Assembly (NCBI GenBank): GCA_021464245.1 | Contig: JADCRB010000024.1 | Location: 1,676,181 to 1,740,180, forward strand | Origin: Carallia brachiata | Lineage: Eukaryota > Streptophyta > Magnoliopsida > Malpighiales > Rhizophoraceae | DNA length: 64,000 nt | Direction of reading: 5' to 3' | In this document: positions 9,546 through 22,147 of the stretch, in pieces | Layout: the number at the start of each line of letters is the position of its first letter | How positions within the stretch are numbered: position 1 is the stretch's first letter | Translations under genes and position numbers: made by a program | The notes under the pieces: model-generated | The model's input: only the letters and a program-made list of their open reading frames with translations | Told to the model about the DNA's origin: nothing | Database searches by the model: none

Positions 9546-11924
9546 ATGGGAAGGCTTAAAAACAAGGTTGATTACGAAAATCTCAGAAATTCTCGCATTT
9601 TAGAGAACCAGGTCTCTCTCTTTATATCTCTCTATTTATCTGTGTGTGTTTTTGTTTCATAAAGTTTTGATCTTTGCAAATGAAATCAAGACTGCTGCTA
9701 CTACCACTAATCCACAGGCTCGACTGGCGTCTCTGGGACTGCATAAAACTATCTCTGATCTTCGCTCCCTGGTCTCATTGGCGAAATCCGAGAAGACCCA
9801 CAAGAGAAAGTATACTAAAAGAGAGCGCGAACCCGCAATTTTGCGTCGCTCTGACAGATTGAAACGTGTTGCCATTGATTCCTCAGTATCTCATGATCAG
9901 GAGAACACTGGGCTGCGACGGTCTGATCGTTTGAGGTCCAGGAAACCCACTGCTTCATTTCAAGGTATTTGCTTTTTTACAGTGTCTTTATGCGTAAAGG
10001 TCCTTGCTTTTCCTTCTCTTTTTACAGTCCCCAATCATAGCATCCTTGGTTTCGAGGCGAGGGTTGTTAAAAATTTTGAGTAATGGAACCAATGGGTTGG
10101 CTCCAGTGGCCAAGACGATTCATACGAGACAAGTTCTCGTGTTCGAATGGCCAAATTTTCTTGAGCTAGCGCAGCCTCTAGTGGGAATAGTCTCGCATGC
10201 AAAAGATACCTCGCGCCAGGAGAAAAAAAAATTTGAGTAATGGAAATCAAGTCAGTGCCTCTTTGTTCTGCTTGTAGGGAAAGTTGATATTCATGATGAC
10301 AGTGCTGATGATGAGAGTGCTGACGATGAGAGTGGAGAAGAGGGTTCGGAGGAAGATGAAAGGTCCCAAAATGCTCCATCGGTAAAGGGTACCGAGCCTC
10401 AACATTCCCCTGAAGCTTCCCCTAGGAGTTGCCTTTTTGGAATTTGCTGTCATTTCTGCAGGTCTTTCCTTTCATTACTTTCTTCTACTTAAAAAATTAC
10501 CAGTGCTCCTTACAATGTTTTTGTTGTTCTGTATCGTTACTACTTGAGTTCTTTTGAATGTATCAAAGAATACATTTTGGCAATTTCCATTACCATTCTC
10601 ATGATCGAGGCATCTTTATTAAGTTTTGCACCTATCTAGGCTTAGATGAGTTAGTTGGTTATCTGGGTCTTGAACTTAGTTTAGGTAAGTTACAGTTGGT
10701 ATTCCTTTCGGCCCTGGGTTTAATAATGATTGAAGGATGAAACAGTAACATAATTTTACTTCAATGCTTGGTTCATTTTCTCTTCTTAGGGGATTGCTTT
10801 TGTTATCTAATTGACAAATATTAAGAATTAGTCTGCATGAGTTAGAAAAGGGCTCGTGAAAGATTAAGAATGGAGTTGTTCTGACCATTTTGTATTGAAT
10901 TTGATAAGAAGTCGCTCATTTGCTCTTCCTTGCAATTAGGACATGAATTTTGTTATTCCCTTACACGTTGACCAGCGACAAATTTCTGACATTGGATAAC
11001 ACATTCTAAGCTTGACATTGTCTTCCCCCTGCCTTGCTCACATTTATCTTATGTGAGTTGGCGGGGAGGTTTTCTTAAGCCTGACTCATAAATATAAAGT
11101 ATTCTTGGAGATGATAGAAAGGAAATTAACTATGGATACCTCATATTTGTAATCTTTTAATGTTTTGCAACTAAGCAAAAATTTTGGAATGTCTTTATGA
11201 TGTGTTTGTGTCTGTGTAATATTCCCAAAACAGGGGAAAGAAACTGTGCGGTAACGAAGATTGCAAGCATTGTGCTAACATTGCTCCCGGTCAGCCATGC
11301 ATAGGTTAGCTTTAAGAGGAAACAACTCTACAAGGTTAATCTTGAGCATGATTTTTTGGTGTTATACCACGTTTCATGCAGGAAGAACAGAGTGTTCAAT
11401 CTGTGGTTCCTCAGAGTTGTTTGCGGAGCTTGCTTCGAGGTCCGATATGGTGAAGGTAGGCAGTTTCTTGGTCTTAAGAATTTTCTTTTCCTTTTTTTGG
11501 TACACAAGACTTTAAAGAACAACGTAGATTGTCTAGGTAGCCTCATGCAACCAGTTTACGAAAAACAGAACAGAAAGCATTGCCATTTTGGGTTTATGGG
11601 TATTACTTTAATATATCTCTATACCATTGAAAGAAAAGTTCATTACCTTTACTTTATCAGACACTACCGATGAGGTGAGGAAGAACAAGGAATGGATGTG
11701 CCATTGTTGCATAGAAAAAGGACGAACAGACCCGTTGCCCGATTTGTAATAGGTATTGAATTCACTTCCATTTTATCAATGCCTTCTGATACCTTGTTGT
11801 GATGCTACCTTCCTCATCTCAACAATTGTGATAATTGCATGTGGTTGTTATTGCTGCGAATAGAGTGGCACACCTGCTAAATGGACAAGCAAAGGTCCTA
11901 CAAGAAACAAGCTCGAAATGTTGA
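9546..11924 (+). CDS. CDCA7-like zinc-finger protein (zf-4CXXC_R1), broken 3' end
   Basis: Exons supported by splice sites and phase are 9546-9611, 9718-9964, 10278-10461, 11234-11304, 11382-11455, 11661-11752 and 11874-11924. The N terminus has MGRLKNKVDYENLRNSRILE and ARLASLGLHKT, followed by two basic LRRSDRL motifs and an acidic stretch (about residues 106-130). Then comes a cysteine-rich region: CCHFC, CGNEDCKHC, CSICGSSE, CGACFEVRYGE and CHCCIEK. This order suits the zinc-finger domain of CDCA7/MAOA-repressor R1 type proteins, which are nuclear and chromatin-related. A frame change is needed near 11417, between CSICGSSE and CGACFEVRYGE. As read, a TAA at 11747-11749 ends the protein early, while the next frame gives ICN and then VAHLL in the last exon, as in relatives. 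The expected segment between ICN and VAHLL was not found. It is a decayed gene, or one carrying sequence errors. Confidence 0.7.
10089..10231 (+). mobile_element. SINE-like insertion in intron 2 of the zinc-finger gene
   Basis: A 14-base duplication, TTTGAGTAATGGAA, flanks the insert at 10075-10088 and 10232-10245. Inside are a box A-like TGGCTCCAGTGGCCAAG, a box B-like GTGTTCGAATGGCC and a terminal A run (10223-10231). Size, duplication, Pol III boxes and tail all suit a short tRNA-derived SINE, inserted in the sense direction of the host gene. Confidence 0.8.
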
Positions 11925-13328
11925 GATGCGCCTTGGTGACTATCGTTTGACTGAAGTGGACAACTTAAGATGCTTGAACTCATGTTATTGGTCGGTCGTT
12001 TTGCTGATTTTATGCGGAGGTGGCAATGCTAATTGTATGCAACTGGATTCCTTTTTTTTTTTGGCTCAGCTTTAAATTTCTACGTAAAAATGAGCATGTG
12101 CCCCATCCACTCGCATATTTGGTTTCACAGTGTGTTTGGAGTGAGTAGAAGAGTGGGGAAAGGAGGAGAAAAGAAAAGAAAATAAAGAGAAAATAAAGTT
12201 GTTTGGAGTAGTGGAGAAAGTGAAAAGAACAAAAGTACGGTGAAAGAAAAAATAAATAGTAATTTGTGAGAGAAAAAATAAAGAGAAAATAAAATTTTAT
12301 TGGCGTGATAAAAAAATGAAGAAAAATAAAGTATATTAAATGAAAAATAAATATTAATTTGTGAGAAAAAAAATAGAGAAAAATAAAATTGTTTGGAATA
12401 GTATAGAAAGTAAAAAAAAAAAAAAAAAATATAAAATATATAATATATAATAATAATGATTATTTTTTTTCTCTCTCTCTCTTTTTATGGCACAACACAC
12501 ACCCTCAAAGCTCTGCCGCCAACGAAACCGGGGAGCAAATACTCCGTACAGAATATGCGATCCACCTCTTACTCAAGCTTTCTTGTAAATTATGCGTCCC
12601 AAAGTCTTAGCTTGAAAACCCCATTGCCCTTAATATAAGAGCTCTATTACGCGAAATTTTCTGTTTAACTCATCTTTTAAAATGAGAGTCAATTGTATAA
12701 AAGAAGATTGTTATATTACTAACAAATGGGATTAAGGAAAGAAATTTACGTGAGATTCGATAAAATTTAACAAAAAGTGTTCGCTTGTTACGTTAAAAAC
12801 GAAAAAGTCAAAGGACATATAATGTATTGGCATTAAAAAAATTCACTTTTGTGCTGTAGCTAAAGTTATTCTATTTATGTGCTCTTAGAGGGTTCTCCGA
12901 GAAATACCCATAATTTTAAATTAAATATTTTCTAGTACATTAACACATTTTTCATTTTTGGTTAAATTATATTTGATAGAACATACACAAATCTAAAGAC
13001 ACTAATAAAATTGTATTCGCTTTATTTTTTAAGTTAATTGATTCTAACCACAATTTAAGTCCAAAATTTTTAGTTCTTAGACGACTGTAGTGCCACTCAT
13101 CGCTTTTAATCAGATCCTACTAATTTTATTCGTACGTGTGAGAGGCAGAGGCAAGGGAAATTAGGGAAATCACGAATTCGGTCCCTTGTGAACTATCAAT
13201 TTCAACATCAAGGACCCAAAGTTAGCATATTATCAGCATCCCCACCAACGGCCATTTGATATAATACGCATATACTGCATGCCCTAAAAATTCTCTGCCA
13301 CTATGTGCGACGAGCGATTGATGACACC
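11925..13328. other. Intergenic region before the DnaJ gene
   Basis: The first part holds the 3' flank of the zinc-finger gene. At 12126-12470 lies a purine-rich repeat. The last 200 bases are the likely DnaJ promoter and leader, which contains a short upstream ORF. No other gene is seen. Confidence 0.6.
12126..12470. repeat. Purine-rich repeat with internal periodicity
   Basis: Units of roughly 85 bases repeat the order GTTTGGA(A/G)TAGT, then a GAAAGT-rich part, then AATAAAT(A)(G/T)TAATTTGTGAGA, then an AG-rich stretch. A related block lies at 52770-53090. The copies are diverged. It looks like a dispersed low-complexity repeat family. Confidence 0.5.
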
Positions 13329-13338
13329 ATGCCTATAA
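13303..13338 (+). promoter_or_regulatory. Short upstream ORF overlapping the DnaJ start
   Basis: ATG at 13303 opens an 11-codon frame that ends with TAA at 13336-13338, seven bases beyond the DnaJ ATG at 13329-13331 and in another frame. If it lies in the mRNA, a scanning ribosome meets it first, so it could lower DnaJ translation. The transcription start is unknown. Confidence 0.4.
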
Positions 13339-16300
13339 TCCAAAGTCCGTGCCACTGCTATGCTGCTTTAAACCCACCAACAACACTCAGAGCATCTCCA
13401 ATTTCAATTTCAAACTCTGGCATTCAAATTCAGACCAATTCACTTCGTTTTGGGTCCTCCTTTCCATTTCCTGCCGCTGCCAAAGCCTTCCCATGGAAGT
13501 TTGGCGCCGGGGAGCCCGTTTTCTTCATCACTGGTTTACAAGACAATAACAAACGCGGCCGGGGCAGCGGCGGCGGCGGCGGCGCAATCAGAGCTGCTGC
13601 CGGAACTGATTACTATTCGACTTTGAATGTTGGCAGGAACGCTACTTTGCGGGAGATCAAGGCCGCCTACAGGAAGCTTGCACGTAAGGTTCGTTGCCGT
13701 TTTTTTTTTGTTTAGGGTTTTGTGGAATTTGAATTGTTTGGTTGCCGAGAAAATGAGTACTGTTAACTGTCATCTAATTTGTTGATTCTGATTAGGGTTT
13801 ATTGGGCCCTGTTAACTATCGTTTAAAAAATATGGAAGACAAATTCAAATGGATTTCGGATTAATAAATGAGCCCCATGTGATTCACTTGCTTAGTTTGT
13901 AGTAATAAAGAAGAAGGGTTTACTTTAGGCAGTGCAACTTCTGAAAATTTCCCCCTCATTCTAGTTATAAGCCCGCAGCCAGCTAAAGAATTCTCGAAGA
14001 AGGCAGAGAGTTCTACTTCAATTCTGTTTTTTTGGGGGGGGGGGGTGTAATTCGTGGTTTGTCAGGTTTGATATATTATTATCAATGCAGTATTAACTGC
14101 TTCGGGTTTAGAAATTTAAGGTGGCACTCAATGCATGGAAACATAGAAATGACTCCCATGAAATTAATTTTGGCAAATCCCCAATTACTTCCAATGCTAT
14201 TATTTTGGATCGGAGTGAAACGAGAGGTAATCTTCTTCAAAAGGGCATTTGTGAGAACATAAGTATTTGGCTTTTGAGACGTGGTTTTTAAAGCAAAATC
14301 TGGTTGTTCATTGCCAAAAGTGTTGCTTATATTCAGAAATTTTTAGACAAATGTGCCATCATGACTTGATCTTCTTCCTTGTAATGCACAAAAAATGCAT
14401 GGCTTGCTCTTTTGAGCAGTTATTTTTACTACTTGAACCAAGTAGTTAGATCCTTTACTGATAGTGATTTAACCACAAAACATTGGCAAATTGAATTGCA
14501 TAATGGATGGATGGACGTGTTTTGATAACTTTACTGTGATCAATGAAATTCGAGATATTATAATTGCGGATATCTTCTTGTTTTGGAACAGTATCATCCT
14601 GACATGAACAAGCGCCCTGGGGCAGAAGAGAAGTTCAAAGAGATAAGTGCTGCATATGAGGTAATATACCTTCACGCATAATACCTTTTTCCTGCCTTTG
14701 TTTATACTGCCAAGCTTGGTTTATAGAAAAAAAAAAGGCTTTTGCATTATATTTAGTATTCATTTGATTTTTAAAATGATTTGAATCAAATGCAAACCAT
14801 ATTGTGTCCATTAATTGTTTTTTCCTATTCTAGTAGACATCACTTCTATCCTAGGTTCTCATGCTAAGCTTCCATCAGTCAAAATTTCACCATGCATGCA
14901 AATTGCAGTGTGTTCCAACCAATTAGCTTTTACTTGCTAACACATTTGTCAGGGCCAGTCCTATGTACATATGGTTTTGTATGAGCAGCACCAAGAGATT
15001 ATTCCACATTTTATCATTTTCCTCCTTTTGAATTTCCTTTGTTAATGAAGCATTCATGTAGGTGCTATCAGATGATGAGAAGAGATCTTTATATGATCGC
15101 TTTGGTGAGGCAGGTTTACAGGGTGAATATGACAGTTCAGGCAGTGGGCCGCAGGGGGTAAAATTAGAATAACCTTTTGCTTTTCTAAATAATCATGCGT
15201 GCAAAGTTCCTGTTGACCAGAGTTTGTTGGGTATTATGAATGTCTTATTTATGGTCATCATTTCAGGTGGATCCTTTTGAAATATACAATGCATTCTTTG
15301 GTGGTTCAGACGGATTCTTTGGTGGAAGGGATGAAGCAGGTGGGATCAACTTCAATTTTAGAAACATGGACAACCAGGACCTTGACATTCGGTAATGACA
15401 AATAATCCTCCACTGCAACTAAAATGAACCACTTCCTTTTCGTCCTTCCTGTTGTGATGTGCTTGTGTAGAAAATGGGAACCAATTAGGAAATACTAAGC
15501 TATAGAACATGAAGACCTGATCTCTAGGTTCTGTCCTCCATCTATGCATATGGTTAATGTTTGTCAGATGGAGCTTTCATGTATTTGAAGCTTTTTTCTG
15601 CAAGGATACACTGAAGGACTACAGCTTCAATAGAAGCTCTTTATTTGAACTTGTTGAGCTTTTGTGTTCTCTGGCAGTTTCCCCACACCTTTTCTTTACC
15701 TATTGGTTATTGACCAAAAAGTAAAAACTCAAACTGGGGAAAATGTTCAAGCCTATATACTTACTGTTCCACGAAATATGTTTTGCGAAATCTCCCAGTT
15801 GAAATGGCTGTTTTGAAAAAGAAAAATAGAGTGAGCACTCTATTTCTATGAGTTCTATGCATATCTTTGCCATATTTGTTAACATTTTTGTTTTTACTTT
15901 GAGGTGGCTTTTGAGTACTTTGTTTTGCCTTCTCACTGTGGTTCATTTGTGTAGTGGGTTAATAGTTTTTGACTTGTGATTTCAAATTCTGTCTGAAGGT
16001 ATGACCTTCATTTGAGTTTAGAAGAATCAGTTTTTGGAGCAAAGCGGAAAATTGAAGTTCCATGTTTAGAGACATGTGATAGCTGCAGTGGAACTGGTGC
16101 AAAATCAAGTAGTTGTATAAAATCATGGTGATTGTGGCGGGAGAGGGGGAGTAATGAGAACTCAAACAACACCATTTGGAATGATGTCACAGGTATGTTA
16201 GAATGTTAGGCTCATCAATGGAAGCGTGCTAGTTTCCCTTTGTGCAGTCCTCCACTTATTTTTCATATTTAATACGGATTTTTCAAATATCATCAGACAT

Positions 16301-19300
16301 TTCTACTTCATGTCCCCTCAACCTTTTTCCCCCATTCTTGTTTTATTTATGTGAAGTGAGTGACGATAAAAGCAGAATAGTATTCACAGAATAAAAGAAA
16401 GAATAATTATAGCTTCAGCCTTGCAATATATCTGTTATTTGCCACATGTACTAACTTCTGTTTATTCTTTTGGTATTCCTGTTTGTTCTTTACAATGCTG
16501 GTGGGTGATGTGTACATTCTATGATTATATGATAATTGCATGCTATATGTATGGTTATTAAGTATGCTGTATTGATGATACAAGGTGATGCTCAGGTGTC
16601 TACTTGCTCAAAGTGTGGTGGTTTAGGCAAAGTAATTACAGATTACTGCCGAACTTGTGGAGGCAGTGGTACTGTAAGGTCCAACCATGGTATGGAAGTG
16701 GTCATCCCACCTGGTGTGGATAATGGAGCTACAATGCAACTTCGGGGAGAGGGTAATATCAACAAGAAAAGGTGTGTTTTTTTTTTCTTTGAATGTTGAT
16801 TTTGTGTCCTTTGAATTTGCTTCACAGTATAGTGATAGTTTTTGCTCATTGATATTTGAGGCTCTGGCATGTTTGCTTCTGCTTGGTTCACTGGCCACTG
16901 GAGTAAATGGTCAGGTTAAAGATTCTTATCTAGATGAATTATTTTAGTCATTGTTTGGTCTACTTTAGAGGTCATGCATTTTTTCTTGTGGCTACTTCGG
17001 TAAACAAAAATTCCTATAAATATTAGAGTGCATGAAATAAAATTTTTTAAATTTATGTCCTGAATCATCGTTGACCGTCCTAACTATAAGTAGGTTCCAC
17101 CTAATGCCATTTCACTGGCCCAACCTTTTGAGCCAGTATCCTTGGCAGACATTGGACTGGTTTCTCTTCAGACTAGGTTCCCCATTTCCTGTTTTGTCAT
17201 GGTTCTCACTGCAGCACCGGTTTCCAGAGTTTTCCACTCCACAATTTAAACTTGTGATACAGTACCTATGTGGTCACCCAACTAATATGCCATGAATTGA
17301 GCCCCAAGATGCTTGGCATATGTGGGAGCAGAACTTTTAAATGGATTCCTCATACCATAATGGTCTGTCTTCTGCCCATATAGGTAGGCTTATCTGGGTT
17401 CCTTTTTTGGGATTTGATCTTTGAGATGATTGTTACGGGCCTCAAAATTCTTTATTTTGCATTTTGGAGACCAAATTACAAGATATAATTGTTTCCATAT
17501 CTTATGTAATTGTGGCTTGTGAAGTCTGCCAGAAAACCAAGAAGAAAGTACGCTTATTTACAAGTTATTTCTACATCTTAAAGTTTGCTATCCTAGATCA
17601 ACCATCTCCATGGTATCCTAGAGTTTCTAAGAATGATAAGAGCCTGATCATGCTGCAGGACAACCTTTAGTTTGTCTAATGCCTTAACCAAATTGGTACT
17701 TTTCTAATTCTTAGCCGATCACAAATTGCCAGCGGGATGCTACAGAAATCTGTCCTGCATCCATGTTGGCATGGGAGAAATGTTTACTCCCAAGTGGAAT
17801 ATAAGAAAAAATGTGTGCCTGTGTGCATAAATTTTTCGACAGATTCTGTATTGTTGTTATGTTTTCTTTGACTGCTGATATGCTGAATCACTAGGCAAAC
17901 CTGAAGTGATTACATACACTTTAAAAACTTACTCTCTTGGTTGCTCTTCTCTGACAGGGGCATTGCTGGCGATCTGTTTATCATTCTCCATATCAATGAA
18001 AAGCGTGGAATTTGGAGGGATGGTCTCCATCTTTACTCAAAGATCAACATTGATTATACGCAGGCCATACTGGGAACTGTATCGAAAGTAAGTATAATTT
18101 GCAGTAGGCCATATGAGAACATGGAAAGCCTATATATTCTCTAAAATCTTTTAGGAAAAATATTTCATAGTTGGTTTCTGCTTCAAATTCTTTCAAAGTA
18201 CTGGTTAATTTGCATTTTTCATATTGAAAAACATTAGCTTTGTGAACTGTATTGCAAGTGAGTATAATTTGCGGTAGGCTATACGAGAAGATGGAAAGCC
18301 CTATATATTCTCTAAAATCTTTTGGGAAAAATATTTCATGGTTGGTTTCTGCTTCAAATTCTTTTGAAGTACTGGTAAATTTGCATTTTTCATATTGAAA
18401 AACATTAGCTTTATAATTTTGTACTTGGAAAAGTTCTTTTTTTCATTCTTTTTTTTGTGTGTTGACATCATTCATTGAAACCATGGTGGAAAAACAAGAT
18501 TCAAAAGTTGTGTGTCAACTTTCTTGTGAAAATTCGTGTCTCATAGCCAATGCTTAGTGCATGTGAGTCTTCCAAAAAGCAGTTCTGACATATGAAATAA
18601 GTTTGCAATAGACATCTCTCTAAGATATTAGTGATATATGAGGCTTCTAATTATGGACTATGTTGTATTCAGTAAAATCAAACTCCCAAATCAAAGGGAA
18701 ACAGAATTTTTTGATGAAATGATACTAACACAACCTTGTATAAACGAAATGATTGAGTTTGTTGTAAGTTCTGATGTGAACAAAGCCCTCCTCTCGTGCT
18801 ATATTTTTGCACACGTTCCTATTGCATTTTTGTATCTCCTCTCTTGCTGCATTTTTATTGGATTTTATGGTGGCTTAGCATGTTTATGGATGATCTATTG
18901 TTCACTGTGCTTACTATTTATTGGTCAGCATGGGATGGGGTTGATGCATGAGTTTTTGCAAAATTTCTCCCATAAATGCAACCAATGGCATTTGGATTAT
19001 GGATGCCTTGCCGCACATTGTTTCACATAAAATCTAAAAATATCCTCAGGTCAAGACTGTGGAGGGTTTGAAAGAACTTCAAATTCCTTCTGGAATTCAG
19101 CCTGGAGACACCGTGAAATTGCCACAGATGGGGGTTCCTGACATCAAGAAACCTTCTGTTCGTGGGGACCATCGTTTCATTGTAAACGTTTTGATCCCAA
19201 AAGAAATCAGGTCGGCATCAAACTGCTCTGGCACATAAATGTAATTGCTTGTTGAACCACCTAGGCCATGTGTGTGTCAATGCAAGTGCTTGGGCACATG

Positions 19301-22147
19301 TATCTATTATGATTATATACTAGAAATATAATCCTCTCATTGTTGTGGATTTGATTTAAGTTAATTGGTATGATTTTGATAAATAAGACATTGAATTTTT
19401 GTGTATTATTATATTGTTTTTTTTTACTGTACATGAAAGCCAAAAAATACTTAAAATTTATAATATGAAAGACCCAAGATATTTTTCTTTTAGAAATAGT
19501 TTGTAGAATTTGCACAGTATGTGAAATGATGGAATGTGGTTATTTTTGTGAAATGATGGAATGTGGTTATTTTTGTTTTATTCTTTTTTCCCCATCTGCT
19601 TGCACTCCTTTTCAAATCTACTTGTTAAGCGTCATGATAGCATGTTGTTAACTAGCTGTTTATTTCATTTATGTTTCTGGATTTGTATGGTAAAATATTG
19701 TGGACAAATGACAAAAAATTAATGTCCATTAAGAAAAGATACTTCTTTAGATTTTGAAACCCTTTTATATTTCTATGTCAGTAAAAATTTCATGCGAGCT
19801 GTATTTTTGCTGTATACCTTGTTAAGGTTGTGTTGGGGATATGGTTGTTAAGTGCAGTACTCTTGATTTGATGCAAATGCCAAACTTGAAGTTTCATCCT
19901 GTGTGCTTTTGCTGCTAAATTAAAGGGAGCCTGTGTGAAGGGAGAACTCAATTACCTGGAGACCTGCTAAAATATTAACTGAGAACAGAGAGAAATGGGT
20001 ACGCTAGAGAGTAAAAAATAACAAACTTAAGAGGCCATTGGTTTTCACCTTTTATTTATGGTTTCCTTAATGCCTTTAGTGCAAGAGTGAAATGTAGGAT
20101 TCTTTTTTTTTTTTTTTTTAACCAAAGCTGAGGAAAGTTTGTTTAAGGCTGATTTGGTTAGAATGTAGAATAGTTCCTCAAGTTTTAGCTTCTTGCTGAA
20201 TATATGTTATGCCGGTCAAGATTTAGCTTACATCTGTCTTTGAGTCACGCTATTTAAGTGTTTTGCCATTCTATTAAATTTTGAGGGTGCTATTCTTGTT
20301 TCACTTGCTAGTTTATTGCTTACATAAGATTCTTTTTCTTTTTTTTTTTTTTTTTTTCTTGTTTCTAATCAAACCATATTTAGTCAAAGATTATGAACTC
20401 TATTCATTTATATGTGCCAGAGAGTTGGGATAGAACTTCTGTATTATATGGTGTTAGCATGTAATCCATATTTATTAACACAAAATGGTAAGAACTTCCT
20501 AACTAGGAGGGTGTGCAGGAAAATTCCCAGTATTAATCACTTATCAGACTCCTGAAATTTTTGAGGGTACAACATGATAAGAGGCAAGAGCAAAATTAAA
20601 GGAGAAATAAAAATGCGATTCTGAATTTCCCTTGAGTTGCAAATTTCCATTACATCCTTATTCTTACGCTAGAATGGATGCTTTGTTTTAGAAATTGATT
20701 TGTATTTCCAATGTATTGGTATGGCTATGAATGTTATATCTGTTGAACAGTCTGGAGAGGTTATCTTTCCAAGTTTTTGAATATAATTTCCATGATTTCT
20801 TAGCTCATTTTGTGAGGATGCTTATTTCTGCCGTGACTTAAATGTGATGATATGGCAGTGACAAGGAGCGAACACTTGTTAAGGAGTTGGCTTCACTTAG
20901 ATCTTATGTCAAAGACCAAGAAATTCCTTTCAATGACACTGGTATTGCCTTTGTTCTTTAACTATGTATTTTAATTTTATTTTGGAAGTCAAAAACATAA
21001 AGTTTTGGTGTAGCATAAAGAAAGTTGTATAGATCATATATTCATTTTGGCACTCACCGGATCTTCTGTTTTCTATTTCCAAATTTAGTGTATCATGTAC
21101 ACATCAAAGTTAGAAATACTTTCCCCTCTTAAGTGTTTTTATAATTGTAGAAAGTTTACTTGACTACCCAAAAAGACCAACCTCCTCTCTTTGTTTATTC
21201 TTTTCCTTTTAATCTTTTCTTTTTCCTGCTCTCAAGCAGACTTAAACCAACAAGTGGCTTGTATTTCATTCAAATTTGAATGTGAATTTGTATGCTCATG
21301 TATGCACTGGAGTATTTATCTGAACCTGTATCCATATCCACGCTTCATTTATGTTGAGAAGGTGAATGGGATTAACCTTTTGCCTTTTTTTTTTTTTTTT
21401 TTTCCGGTTGTGTAACTGCACCTCTTCAGGGACATCTGAAAGCAATGTTGACAAAATACCAAAAGACCATGCTTCAGAGCGTGGAATCAGAAGTGTTGCA
21501 TCTCTGTGGAACTCAATAGCAAAATTCCTGCGGTATGTTTCTCTCACATCCCATCATTTTCAGAACCTACCTTCTAAAATTTTTGTGCATAGCTGGTGTG
21601 AGTAATGTTTTAATGTTAATCATATTATTGGTTCAAGTGCCAAAGTTTTAAGTTAGTGAGCGCACAAAGATATATATATATATTTATTAAGGGTCAATGT
21701 AATATTGCAATCAAATAATGAGTCATTTTTGGCTATCTTTCTGCTTTTCTACCTGTATTATTGATCTGGCCACATGTCAATACATTTAGAGCACATACAG
21801 GTTGTCTAGTGTTCACATTTGCAGCCATGCTTATTTCACATGCGGTACGGGTACTGATTCATTGTGGACTAATGAATACAACAAACATTATAGTAATATG
21901 AAACGCAAGACATGTGAAAACAAACAAAACCTGAGATAAATCATAATCCTTGCCACTTGGATCACCCTCTCTTGATCGTGGCTGAATTTGCAGGCGAAGT
22001 CGATCTGGAAAGCGGTTTGCTTCAGCTACCCTGGACACGCCAACTTTATTGTGGAGGTCTACGAAGCCAGATTCCTCCCTTATGTTTTCTGTAATACTAG
22101 TTTGCATTGTAACTTGTTTCTTGAGTTTAAAGCGCAAGACTGGGTAA
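13329..22147 (+). CDS. Plastid DnaJ/Hsp40 co-chaperone, type I (DJA4/5/6 group)
   Basis: Eleven exons: 13329-13688, 14592-14660, 15062-15157, 15267-15391, 15999-16192, 16596-16771, 17958-18087, 19050-19210, 20859-20941, 21430-21532 and 21994-22147. Every phase agrees, giving about 550 residues. The first 90 residues are Ser/Pro/Ala-rich like a plastid transit peptide. The J domain starts near residue 92 with DYYSTLNV and has HPD at about 122-124. A Gly/Phe region follows, then four CxxCxGxG repeats, of which [16 protein letters not shown] and CRTCGGSG are intact. The second repeat lacks two bases at 16126-16128, which loses its first Cys and creates TGA at 16129. C-terminal substrate domains include GDLFIILHI and [17 protein letters not shown] hydrophobic helix ([15 protein letters not shown]) lies near the end. 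J proteins of this type stimulate Hsp70 ATPase and deliver clients. Confidence 0.85.
16126..16131 (+). other. Frame break in the DnaJ zinc-finger region
   Basis: Exon 5 is in frame up to the codon TCA at 16123-16125, then reads TGG TGA. With two more bases it would continue as the second CxxCxGxG repeat, CGDCGGRG, which is legible in the next frame. Downstream exons all stay open in that frame. Confidence 0.85.
18074..18413 (+). repeat. Imperfect tandem duplication of 170 bases containing a splice donor
   Basis: Positions 18074-18243 and 18244-18413 are copies at roughly 90% identity. The first copy contains the end of DnaJ exon 7 and its donor GTAAGTATA at 18088. The second contains the equivalent GTGAGTATA at 18258, inside the intron. 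Confidence 0.9.
19521..19574 (+). repeat. Perfect tandem duplication of a 27-base unit
   Basis: Two identical 27-base units, each starting GTGAAATGATGG, lie at 19521-19547 and 19548-19574 in a DnaJ intron. No role is seen. Confidence 0.9.

Noticed and set aside
18638..19030. 130-codon plus-strand frame in a DnaJ intron
   Set aside because: It runs to just before exon 8, is hydrophobic in places but matches no family; the flanking exons splice across it in phase.
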